From CAZMVU01 sp964569295 (GTDB lineage Bacteria > Hydrogenedentota > Hydrogenedentia > Hydrogenedentales > JAGMZX01), in assembly GCA_964569295.1 (NCBI GenBank), contig CAZMVU010000007.1, forward strand, positions 1 to 58,054: a stretch of 58,054 bases of DNA, in the 5' to 3' direction. How positions within the stretch are numbered: the first letter of the stretch is position 1; every line of letters starts with the position of its first letter. The notes under the pieces were generated by a model. That model had not been told where the DNA came from. It did not search any database and saw only the letters and a program-made list of their open reading frames with translations. Positions 43,541 to 50,913 of the stretch are shown here, one piece after another. A program made the translations under genes and the position numbers.

Positions 43541-43790
43541 GCACTTGCCAAACCATACAACCCATATCCTCGGGAAGCGGGAGGCCGTTCCCGGCATCGT
43601 ACAAGGCGGCGGCCCGCGATGGCCGCCCGTCAGGATTATGAGCCCGAGAAGGATTCAAGGACACCGCTGGCGACTGCGTACGGTTTCTCGCCCGCCTTGG
43701 ACAAACGCACGCACTTCAAGCCCACGCGCCCAATAGCGGTGGCAAGCCACTCCACTCCAAAGTAGCGCCTACGGCATGGCTACCCCCGTC

Positions 43791-44004
43791 GCACGCTGGT
43801 AGTTGCTATAACGGAACAGATTGGCAAAACGAGTGCGCCCCCAGAATCCAGAACGCAAAGGTCCCAGGGAGGGCGAGCGTCCCCGCGAGCCGAAACTGGA
43901 CATAAAACCCCAAGACAGTGGCCTTCATAGCCCCCCGGTATCAGCGCGGGTAGCGGTCCTAGCCCATTTGTTGTCTCTATGAGTAACGATGTATGCGCCC
44001 ATTG
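43791..44004 (+). repeat. Dispersed repeat blocks shared with 159-297
   Basis: 43791-43827 matches 261-297 and 43925-44004 matches 159-240, with block order swapped. An unrelated inverted repeat lies between them. Confidence 0.6.
43860..43919 (-). repeat. Inverted copy of the CGGCTCGCGGG repeat family
   Basis: The reverse complement reads CTGTCTTGGGG, then TTTCGGCTCGCGGGGACG and CGCCCTCCCTGG, aligning with 45269-45326. Confidence 0.7.
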
Positions 44005-44216
44005 GAGTGCGGTGGCTTGCCACCGCTTGTGCGGCGCCTCTTCGTGCCATCGACAATGCCGCGCCGGGCGGCACTCGCGGCCGTGGTGGCGGTGTTTGTC
44101 ATGCTTTTGGCCCTGCCGGTTATGGCGTATTGCGGCCATCAGCCGCGGCCAAGGCCCTGGCTCAATCCGCATGAGTGCGGTTCATAGTCCGAGCACGTAG
44201 GAGCAGCAGTATATCC

Positions 44217-45191
44217 ATGCAAATTCAGGTCATTGGCGGTGGCAGTTGGGGACTCGCTCTCGCCCGGCACCTCGCCCAGAATCAACAGCGTGTGCGCCTG
44301 TGGTGCCGGGAGGAAGACGAGCCGGAAACCCTGCGCACAACCCGCTACAGCCCCTATTACCTTACCGGTGTGTACCTGCCCGAGGCGGTCGAGGTGGCGC
44401 CGGACATGGCCCACAAACCCGATATGGTCCTCTATGCGGTGCCATCGCACGCCATGCGCGCGGTGGCCGCCCGGCACGTTTTCCCCGAGCACACGGTCCG
44501 CATCTCCGTGGCCAAGGGCATCGAGAACGAGACCCTCCTGACCATGAGCACGGTCATTGCCGAGGCCGCGCCCGGCGGGCCCGTGGTGGCCTTGTCCGGG
44601 CCGAGTCATGCCGAAGAGGTGGCGCATGATCTGCCCACATCGATCGTGGCTGCCAGCATGGACCACGACGCCCGCATGGCCGTGCAGCAGGCCTTCATGG
44701 GGGCCAACCTGCGCGTCTACACCACGCCCGACATTACAGGCGTCGAATACGGCGGTGCGCTCAAGAATGTAATCGCCATTGCCGCCGGTGTGTGCGACGG
44801 CTTCCAACTCGGCGACAGTGCCAAAGCGGCGCTTATAACCCGGGGACTCGCCGAAATTCGCCGGCTCGGGGAGGCCTGTGGTGCGCAGCCACTCACCTTT
44901 TCGGGACTCAGCGGCATGGGCGACCTCATTGTTACCTGTACAAGCCGGCACTCGCGCAACCGCCGGCTGGGCGAGCAGCTTAGCCAGGGCCTGGGCCTCG
45001 GGGAAATCCTGGGTGCCACACGCATGGTATCGGAAGGCGTGCGCACCGCGCGCTCAGCCCATGCCCTTGCCGGGAAACTGGGCGTCGATATGCCCATTGC
45101 CCGCGAGGTTTATGCCGTGCTCTTCGAGGACCGCAATCCCCGCGATGCCATCGCCGCCCTCCTCCTGCGCGATCCCAAGCCGGAACTGTAG
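44217..45191 (+). CDS. gpsA: Glycerol-3-phosphate dehydrogenase [NAD(P)+]
   Basis: 324 residues. The dinucleotide motif is GGGSWGLALA at the start (residues 7-16), then SGPSHAEEVAHDLPTSIVAA, the catalytic Lys region GALKNVIAIAAGVCDG and FSGLSGMGDLIVTCTS with SRNRRLG. It reduces dihydroxyacetone phosphate to sn-glycerol 3-phosphate for membrane phospholipids in the cytoplasm. Full length. The ATG at 44217 was chosen because it starts the Rossmann strand directly; the 14 codons upstream are not conserved-looking. Single gene within repeat-rich spacers. Confidence 0.97.
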   Translation: MQIQVIGGGSWGLALARHLAQNQQRVRLWCREEDEPETLRTTRYSPYYLTGVYLPEAVEVAPDMAHKPDMVLYAVPSHAMRAVAARHVFPEHTVRISVAKGIENETLLTMSTVIAEAAPGGPVVALSGPSHAEEVAHDLPTSIVAASMDHDARMAVQQAFMGANLRVYTTPDITGVEYGGALKNVIAIAAGVCDGFQLGDSAKAALITRGLAEIRRLGEACGAQPLTFSGLSGMGDLIVTCTSRHSRNRRLGEQLSQGLGLGEILGATRMVSEGVRTARSAHALAGKLGVDMPIAREVYAVLFEDRNPRDAIAALLLRDPKPEL

Positions 45192-45275
45192 GCCGCCGGG
45201 GCATAGGCAGGTTGCCTTACTTCAGGCCGCCTGATCCCCCGTCCTTGGAAGGGCGGTTGCCACCAACCGCTGTCT

Positions 45276-45323
45276 TGGGGGCTTGCGTGGCGTATCGGCG
45301 TGCGGGTACGCGCGCCCTCCTGG
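45276..45323 (+). repeat. Dispersed repeat, CGGCTCGCGGG family, copy A
   Basis: GGGGGCTTGCGTGGCG, then TATCGGCGTGCGGGTACGCG and CGCCCTCC. Aligns with 40077-40124 and 45389-45437. Confidence 0.75.
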
Positions 45324-45330
45324 TGACCTC

Positions 45331-45389
45331 AGGAAAATGGGGGACAGGCCACGCGCTCGGGACTCGCTTGGTTCTGTCCCCATTTTCCT
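45331..45389. repeat. Inverted repeat around GGGGACAG
   Basis: Arms AGGAAAATGGGGGACAG (45331-45347) and CTGTCCCCATTTTCCT (45374-45389) differ by one base. The GGGACAG end is the same word as in the RAYT-associated palindrome at 57323-57351. Confidence 0.7.
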
Positions 45390-45437
45390 TGGGGGCTTAT
45401 ATGGCGTATCGGCTCGCGGGGACGCGCGTTTGCCCGG
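45389..45437 (+). repeat. Dispersed repeat, CGGCTCGCGGG family, copy B
   Basis: TGGGGGCTTATATGGCG, then TATCGGCTCGCGGGGACGCG and CGTTTGCCCGG. Same family as copy A. Confidence 0.75.
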
Positions 45438-45462
45438 TTGGCCAGAACCCGCCCTTTCTGCA

Positions 45463-45499
45463 GGGCCAACGGCCCGTACCATATCAGCCTGGGCCGCAG
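45463..45499 (-). repeat. Dispersed repeat, inverted partner of 1-37
   Basis: Its reverse complement matches the first 37 bases of the window at 36 positions. Related words (GGGCCGTTGGCCC) recur at 45561-45573. Confidence 0.75.
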
Positions 45500-45625
45500 G
45501 CCCAGGTCGCCTGGCCGCTGTATGGTACGCGCTTTCAGCGCTTGGGTACGTCCATAACCTGGGCCGTTGGCCCAGGCTGGTAGGGTACCGCGCCTTCGGC
45601 GCTCCGGAAACAACCCGCACGCCCT

Positions 45626-45725
45626 AATCCCAGGGCTCCCAAAGCACGAAGCACCAACAATCACGGAATGCGTGGGAAGGTGTATGGTGTGAATCCCAAG
45701 GCTCCCAAAGCACGAAGCACCAACA
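45626..45725 (+). repeat. 34-bp direct repeat pair, period 66
   Basis: AATCCCAGGGCTCCCAAAGC with CACGAAGCACCAACA at 45626-45659 recurs with one change at 45692-45725. Confidence 0.9.
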
Positions 45726-45769
45726 TTGGAACACATATCCCCATCCTTGGGTTGTGGGCAAAGCCCACC

Positions 45770-46372
45770 CTAGATCATGCGTTTGGGGCGTGCCAGGCGG
45801 GAATTCGGCAATTCAAAAAGCTGCTGGACCGCGTCTTTGAGCTCGCTGATTTCGAACGGTTTTTTCAAAAAGTCGTCGAACCCATAATCCGATAATTCTG
45901 CGACTTCCTCGTCCTCGATAAAGCCCGATATGCCGAGGATCCGCGTGTTGCGCGTTTCCGCACGGCTTTTTATCCGCTCACAGACCATGCGCCCGTCCAT
46001 GTCGGACAGGTGAATATCCAGTATCACCAATTGCGGGTTGTGCTCCACCACAATGGCGCCGGCATCGAAGCCGGTCGAGGCGGTCATCACCGCGTAATCG
46101 TCCTCCCGGGTAAGCACCGAGGGCATAATGTCCAGGTAATAGGGATCATCGTCCACCACAAGCACGCGCCGTTCGCCCTCCTCGAGGCGCTCGAGCGGGA
46201 TGCCGTGGCTCAGCATGAATTTGCGCAGGCTCTCATGCGGGATGCGCCGGTCCCCGCCCGGTCCCAGGCGGTACCCGTCGATTTGCCCCAGGTCGAACCA
46301 GCGCGATACGGTATCCGCCGATACGCCGCAGATGGCCGCCACTTCCCCGGTTGTGAAAACCCTGTTCTTCAT
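45770..46372 (-). CDS. MerR-type HTH domain fused to response-regulator receiver
   Basis: 200 residues from the ATG at 46372 (GGGAGG about 12 bases upstream; ten upstream codons are excluded). Residues 6-55 are an excisionase/MerR-type winged helix (FTTGEVAAICGVSADTVSRW, GPGGDRRIPHESLRKFM). Residues 69-190 are a receiver with the acidic pair in LVVDDDPYYL, phosphoacceptor Asp119 (VILDIHLSDMDG) and the Lys of FLKKPF. The order HTH-then-receiver is reversed relative to most response regulators. It probably binds DNA under control of an unlinked kinase. Convergent with the repeat spacer after gpsA. Confidence 0.85.
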   Translation of the reverse strand: MKNRVFTTGEVAAICGVSADTVSRWFDLGQIDGYRLGPGGDRRIPHESLRKFMLSHGIPLERLEEGERRVLVVDDDPYYLDIMPSVLTREDDYAVMTASTGFDAGAIVVEHNPQLVILDIHLSDMDGRMVCERIKSRAETRNTRILGISGFIEDEEVAELSDYGFDDFLKKPFEISELKDAVQQLFELPNSRLARPKRMI

Positions 46373-46474
46373 CTGGAATATACGCCTCCCCTGAACGGCC
46401 AATCAGTAGTATCGGAGTATGCGGGGTTTACCGAATAAAAGTATACCAACAAGCCGCACCGCTGTCAAACCACA

Positions 46475-46506
46475 ACACCCCGCGCCACCGGGGCGGCGCG
46501 GGGTGT
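46475..46506 (-). terminator. GC-rich hairpin after pseudopilin gene 1
   Basis: Arms ACACCCCGCGCC (46475-46486) and GGCGCGGGGTGT (46495-46506), 12 perfect pairs, 8-base loop. It lies 35 bases past the stop of the pseudopilin gene. The T-run is poor. Confidence 0.65.
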
Positions 46507-46540
46507 CTATGCACAAACAAGGATTTCCCGTACTGCGGGA

Positions 46541-47530
46541 TTAGTTGGCGGACGTCAGGGTGCCGATGACCGTCGCGACGCTGGGAAGCACCGGCGGCGT
46601 GGCCCCTTCGTCGGACGTGGCGCCACCGCTGGAAACATAGCGCACGTAATCCACGTGGCCGTCGAGATACAGCACATTGCAGCCGCCCGGCACGTGGTTG
46701 AAGTACTGGACAGCGCCGGTGTTGCCCAGCAGGTCAAACATGATGAACACCGTGCTCTGGGCCTGGGAAGTCTTGGCCGGGTCGTTAATGTCGGTGATCA
46801 GGAAACGCTCGATACCTTCTCGCAGCCGATAGATGGTGGTGCCGCCGCCGTTGCCATAGGGCTCGGACACGTCGACATCCTTGTCGGCGACCTTGCGCGC
46901 CTTCACGCCGATGGGTTCGTTGCCACCGCCCGTCAGTGCGTCGAGGGCCTCGCCGAACAGGCTGTTAAGCGCCATGCCGAGCTGCCCATTGATCGTGGTG
47001 CCCGCCGGGATATCAAAGTCCTCACCGATAGCGCCCAACAGATCGCTAACCAGCGGAATGGCGCTCTGGTCGACCAGGCCTGACTCGAGCATGCGGTCGA
47101 ACACCCAGCCGAGATATACATAGCTGTAACCGGCCTTGTAGGGTTTCTCGATGATCTGCCATTCGCCCTGATCGTTTTTCATGTCTTCCACGGTCTCTTC
47201 AGCATCCGATGGACAAATGGCGATGGACGGGTCCGTCAGGTACTCGGGAAAGATTGCATCCACCTGGGCGGTGGCCGCCAGGTCGATGCAGTCCAAGTTG
47301 GTCTGGTCCTTGGTGCTGTTGACCAACTGCAAGTGGGGGAAGCGTTCGCCCGCGTCTTCGTTGACGTACATCTTGAAGACCAGACCCCACTGCTTCAAGT
47401 TGTTCTGGCAACTGGCACGGCGCGCCGACTCACGCGCCCGGGCCAACGCCGGCAGCAGGATGGCCGCCAGGATGCCGATAATGGCAATGACGACCAACAG
47501 TTCAATTAGTGTGAAGCCCTTCTTTCGCAT
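46541..47530 (-). CDS. DUF1559-type pseudopilin, copy 1
   Basis: 329 residues from the ATG at 47530 (AAAGGAGA seven bases upstream); 74 upstream in-frame codons are not coding. A class III/prepilin leader MRKKG is cut before Phe6 of FTLIELLVVIAIIGILAAI, followed by the type IV pilin hydrophobic helix. The C-terminal NHVPGGCNVLYLDGHVDYVR is the H-x(10)-DG variant of the H-X9-DG motif found in Planctomycetes-type pseudopilins. It is exported by a type II/IV pilus-like machine, not present here. Nearly identical to the next gene, with a period of exactly 1320 bases. Confidence 0.92.
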   Translation of the reverse strand: MRKKGFTLIELLVVIAIIGILAAILLPALARARESARRASCQNNLKQWGLVFKMYVNEDAGERFPHLQLVNSTKDQTNLDCIDLAATAQVDAIFPEYLTDPSIAICPSDAEETVEDMKNDQGEWQIIEKPYKAGYSYVYLGWVFDRMLESGLVDQSAIPLVSDLLGAIGEDFDIPAGTTINGQLGMALNSLFGEALDALTGGGNEPIGVKARKVADKDVDVSEPYGNGGGTTIYRLREGIERFLITDINDPAKTSQAQSTVFIMFDLLGNTGAVQYFNHVPGGCNVLYLDGHVDYVRYVSSGGATSDEGATPPVLPSVATVIGTLTSAN

Positions 47531-47793
47531 TCTATGTCTCCTTTGCTTAGTAATGCGACTGTATATAAGAAAGATGCCCGCCAACGGGCATATAACAACC
47601 GCGTTATGTATGTCACACTGACGCTCGCCCACGTCTTGTCCCGCTCCGCCAACGTGGGTAGCTGGCACGATGCCCGCAAGACCTTCATTCCCCCAATCGG
47701 CTGTGCGGCAATGCAGGCGAGTATAGCGCACTTGGCCGGGATACGCAAGCACTTTGCGCGGAATCCGGTGCGATCAATTCCCGGAAAACAGAC

Positions 47794-47825
47794 GTCCCCC
47801 GCGCCGCCGGAGTGGCGCGGGGGAC
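47794..47825 (-). terminator. GC-rich hairpin after pseudopilin gene 2
   Basis: Arms GTCCCCCGCGCC (47794-47805) and GGCGCGGGGGAC (47814-47825), 12 pairs, 8-base loop. Same position relative to its gene as the hairpin at 46475. Confidence 0.65.
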
Positions 47826-47860
47826 ATGGTTACCAAAGAGTAGTACTCATTTTGCCGGGA

Positions 47861-48850
47861 TTAGTTGGCGGAGGTCAGGGCCCCGATGACGGTGGCGACG
47901 CTGGGAAGCACGGGCGGCGTGGCCCCATCGTCGGAAGTGCTGCTCCCGCCCGAGACATAGCGCACGTAATCCACGTGGCCGTCGAGATACAGCACATTGC
48001 AGCCGCCCGGCACGTGGTTGAAGTAGCGCACGGCGCCCGAGTTGCCAAGCAGGTCGAACATGACGAAGACCGTGCTCTGGGCCTGGGAGGTCTTGGCAGG
48101 GTCGTTAATGTCCGTGATGAGGAAGCGCTCGATGCCTTCCCGCAGACGGTAGATCGTGGTGCCGCCGCCGTTGCCGTAGGGCTCAGACACATCGAGATCC
48201 TTGTCGGCTACTTTGCGGGCCTTCACGCCGATCGGTTCGCTACCACCGCCCGTGAGTGCGTCGAGGGCCTCGCCGAACAGGCTGTTGAGGCCAATCCCGA
48301 GCTGCCCATTGATCGTGGTGCCCGCAGGTATGTCGAAGTCCTCACCGATAGCGCCCATCAGGTCGCTTACCAGCGGTATGGCGCTCTGGTCGACGGTGCC
48401 GGTCTCGAGCATGCGATCGAACACCCAGCCAAGATACACATAACTCGCGTCGATCTTGCCAGGCTCCTCATCCAGAATGAACTCGCCTTGATCATTTTGC
48501 AGATCCTCGACGGAATCTTCCGCGTCCGAAGGACAAATAGCGATGGAGGGGTCCGTCAGGTACTCAGGGTAGATCGCGTCGACCTGGGGGCCGGCTGCCA
48601 GATCAATCGAGTCCATGTCGCCGGGATCCTCATTGGGATCCGTAATCTGCAGGTGCGGGAAGCGTTCGCCCGGGTCTTCATTGACGTACATCTTGTAGAC
48701 CAGGCCCCACTGCTTGAGGTTGTTCTGGCAACTGGCACGGCGCGCCGACTCACGCGCCCGGGCCAACGCCGGCAGCAGGATGGCCGCCAGGATGCCGATA
48801 ATGGCAATGACGACCAGCAATTCGATAAGTGTAAAGCCCTTCTTTCGCAT
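47861..48850 (-). CDS. DUF1559-type pseudopilin, copy 2
   Basis: 329 residues from the ATG at 48850, with the same AAGGAGATATAG ribosome site. Identical architecture to copy 1: MRKKG leader, pilin helix, long variable middle, C-terminal FNHVPGGCNVLYLDGHVDYV. Start and stop are each 1320 bases from those of copy 1, showing a recent tandem duplication. Differences cluster in the middle third (for example IPAGTTINGQLGIGLNSLF against LGMALNSLF) and upstream leaders. Each copy has its own hairpin and leader, so they are probably separate transcripts. Confidence 0.92.
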   Translation of the reverse strand: MRKKGFTLIELLVVIAIIGILAAILLPALARARESARRASCQNNLKQWGLVYKMYVNEDPGERFPHLQITDPNEDPGDMDSIDLAAGPQVDAIYPEYLTDPSIAICPSDAEDSVEDLQNDQGEFILDEEPGKIDASYVYLGWVFDRMLETGTVDQSAIPLVSDLMGAIGEDFDIPAGTTINGQLGIGLNSLFGEALDALTGGGSEPIGVKARKVADKDLDVSEPYGNGGGTTIYRLREGIERFLITDINDPAKTSQAQSTVFVMFDLLGNSGAVRYFNHVPGGCNVLYLDGHVDYVRYVSGGSSTSDDGATPPVLPSVATVIGALTSAN

Positions 48851-49562
48851 TCTATATCTCCTTTGGTTAGTAATGCGACCAGGTATAACAACACGCCCCG
48901 AGGGGGCATTAGAACCTGTATTACTTACTGCCTGGGTGTAGCCGTTATGTTTCCGGCGTCTCTCGGTGCAGGCGTAGGCCGTTGCCGTTCGTGTCCGCCG
49001 CGGCCGCGCCTCGTCATTCTCGACCTGCAACGGCGAAGTCTCTTCCCGTCACCGTCCGCACCATACACGACCCGCTATGGGAACGCAAGCCATGCCAGCG
49101 TGCGTGCGCAAACTTCATTGCGTCAGCATACAGCAAAAGCCGGAAAAGGTCAACCCTTTTGGGGGACTTCTTATAGGTTCACGCGAAAATTACAGGCGCG
49201 AATTCGAAATGATGTGCCTGTGAAAAACAGGATTCCCGTAAATTAGCATTCCCATAAATACAAATAGCATACAAATAAAGGGCAAGACCTACGGATGGGA
49301 ACGCCGGTGTTTCCGCCCGTGCTGCCCAGGGTGTGAAAGATTGCGAACATCCAGCAAGGCAATAACTTAGGCCGAAAGGTATGACCGCCGTTATGCACTG
49401 GGTCCGGTGCAGCGCATGGTGGAATGTGTGTCTGAAGAGGACCGCGCAGGGGAGCACCGTGCGGCCGCCCGCACAAACACGAGGCGCGGGCCCCCGATAT
49501 CCCGGAGGCCCGCGCTCAGCTTATCCTGCGTGTGATTGCCCAAGCGGGCAACGTGTGTGTTA
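48851..49562. other. Spacer between pseudopilin genes 2 and 3
   Basis: 712 bases, no supported gene. The stretch 49150-49290 is noticeably AT-richer than the surroundings and should contain the promoter of copy 2 or an insertion remnant. A GC-rich hairpin at 49484-49515 lies after copy 3. Confidence 0.65.
49484..49515 (-). terminator. GC-rich hairpin after pseudopilin gene 3
   Basis: Arms GCGCGGGCC (49484-49492) and GGCCCGCGC (49507-49515), 9 pairs with a 14-base loop. Placed like the hairpins after copies 1 and 2. Confidence 0.6.
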
Positions 49563-50579
49563 TCAGCTTACGTTCGCGATTGCGCCGACGATGCTGGCCA
49601 CACCGGCGATAACAGGGGGCGTGCCGCCCGGGTCAGATGCATTGCCGCTGTATACATAGCGCACGTAGTCCACATGGCCGTCGAGATACAAGACATTGCA
49701 TCCGCCGGGCACGTGGTTGAAGAACGCGACGCCCTCGCCTTCCGCACCAAGCTGGTCCATCATGATGAACACCGTGCTCTGGGCCTGGGAAGTCTTGGCA
49801 GGGTCGTTGATGTCGGTGATGAGAAAGCGTTCGATACCTTCACGCAGCCGGTAAATGGTGTTGCTGCCGCCATTACCCAGGTTGGTGGGGATATCATCGA
49901 GGTCGTCGTCAGCCGTCTTCAGCGCGCGCGTCGCGGCCTCCGGGTCGTAGCTGCTTATGAGCGCCAAGGCATCGGTCGCGACCTTTTCGAACAGGCGCGT
50001 GGCCGCTTCGCCGAGCTGGGCATCGACAATGGTATTGGAATCCACCGTACCGCCACCGAGCTGGGATATGATGTCCTGCACCAGCGAATAGTCGGCGTAG
50101 GTGCCCGTGGCATAACCGAGGCGGTCCAACACCCAGCCAAGATAGGCATAGCTGGCGTCAATCTTCTCCGGCTCGAGATTCAGAATGAACTCGCCCTGGT
50201 CGTTCTGCAGGTAATCGATATCTTCCGTGGCGTCCGACGGGCAAATCGCGATAGACGGATCCGTCAGATACTCGGGATAAATGGTGTTTATCGACGGGCC
50301 GGCCGCGAGGTCGAACACGCCCTCGCTGCTATTGTCACTTCCAGGCAAGTTTTCCATGGCGGCGTGATCGAGAACCTGAAGCGGCGGGTAGCGCTCGCCC
50401 GGATCCTCGTTCACGTACATCTTGAACACAATACCCCATTGCTTGAGGTTGTTCTGACAACTGGACCGGCGGGCCGCCTCGCGGGCACGTGCAAGCGCCG
50501 GAAGCAGGATCGCGGCCAGGATGCCGATGATCGCAATGACCACCAGCAATTCGATTAGTGTGAAGCCTTTCTTTCGCAT
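49563..50579 (-). CDS. DUF1559-type pseudopilin, diverged copy 3
   Basis: 338 residues from the ATG at 50579, chosen over 50585 because AGGAG then has normal spacing. The same leader and helix (MRKKG, FTLIELLVVIAIIGILAAI) and the C-terminal FFNHVPGGCNVLYLDGHVDY, but the middle is clearly different from copies 1 and 2 and slightly longer. It is an older paralogue and probably the ancestor-type of the pair. Together the three form a minor-pilin-like array; the assembly machinery is elsewhere. Confidence 0.92.
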   Translation of the reverse strand: MRKKGFTLIELLVVIAIIGILAAILLPALARAREAARRSSCQNNLKQWGIVFKMYVNEDPGERYPPLQVLDHAAMENLPGSDNSSEGVFDLAAGPSINTIYPEYLTDPSIAICPSDATEDIDYLQNDQGEFILNLEPEKIDASYAYLGWVLDRLGYATGTYADYSLVQDIISQLGGGTVDSNTIVDAQLGEAATRLFEKVATDALALISSYDPEAATRALKTADDDLDDIPTNLGNGGSNTIYRLREGIERFLITDINDPAKTSQAQSTVFIMMDQLGAEGEGVAFFNHVPGGCNVLYLDGHVDYVRYVYSGNASDPGGTPPVIAGVASIVGAIANVS

Positions 50580-50913
50580 TCGCATACTCCTGAAGTTCCT
50601 CCCATGTCAATGAAAAGTAGTACCCTATGATCCCTATAGACTAAGCCTTCTTCGCTATGCCATTGGCGGGATATGCGTTGCGCGGCGCGGTCGACCAGCA
50701 CGCCCTGCGTGCTTCCCTCCACGACAAGCCGAATATGGACTCCTCGGGGCTAAAGAGAAAAAGACTGCTGTTGCTCAACCTTCTCATTTCCCGTGTGTCA
50801 CACGCCCTAACACGGCCTCTACCAAGGATTGTATCCTACCAGTTTTAATCATCTTTGTCAAATCAACTGGCTTGGCATACAGCCCTGTCCGGTCCCGGAC
50901 ACCCGGTGCGCCA
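50580..50913. other. Spacer upstream of pseudopilin 3
   Basis: 334 bases with no gene seen. It must hold the promoter of pseudopilin 3 and the 3' tail of the FapA-like transcript. No repeat or hairpin stands out. Confidence 0.6.

Larger units (their letters stand above)
43541..44216. other. Repeat-rich spacer between thiolase and gpsA
   Basis: 676 bases without a supported gene. Several short frames appear but have no ribosome sites and follow the repeats. It contains the two-block repeat shared with 159-297, an inverted copy of the 40077/45276 family, and a GCGGTGGC/GCCACCGC hairpin near 44010-44028. gpsA has an AGGAG at some distance before its start. Confidence 0.7.
45192..45769. other. 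Repeat-packed spacer between gpsA and the HTH-receiver gene
   Basis: 578 bases with no supported gene. Contents: two copies of the CGGCTCGCGGG family, an inverted repeat at 45331-45389, the partner of the window's first 37 bases, further related CCTGGGCC words, and a 34-base direct repeat near the right end. Frames seen in it only translate these repeats. Confidence 0.8.

Noticed and set aside
43984..44187. Small secreted protein genes upstream of gpsA
   Set aside because: Frames follow the dispersed repeat (GATGTATGCGCCC) and lack ribosome sites.
46541..47752. Longer N-terminus for pseudopilin 1 (74 extra residues)
   Set aside because: The prepilin leader MRKKG must be at the N-terminus for peptidase cleavage, and a good ribosome site lies before 47530.
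49150..49290. Insertion of foreign DNA in the AT-rich stretch
   Set aside because: No gene, repeat or boundary visible; AT-rich promoter DNA is enough to explain it.
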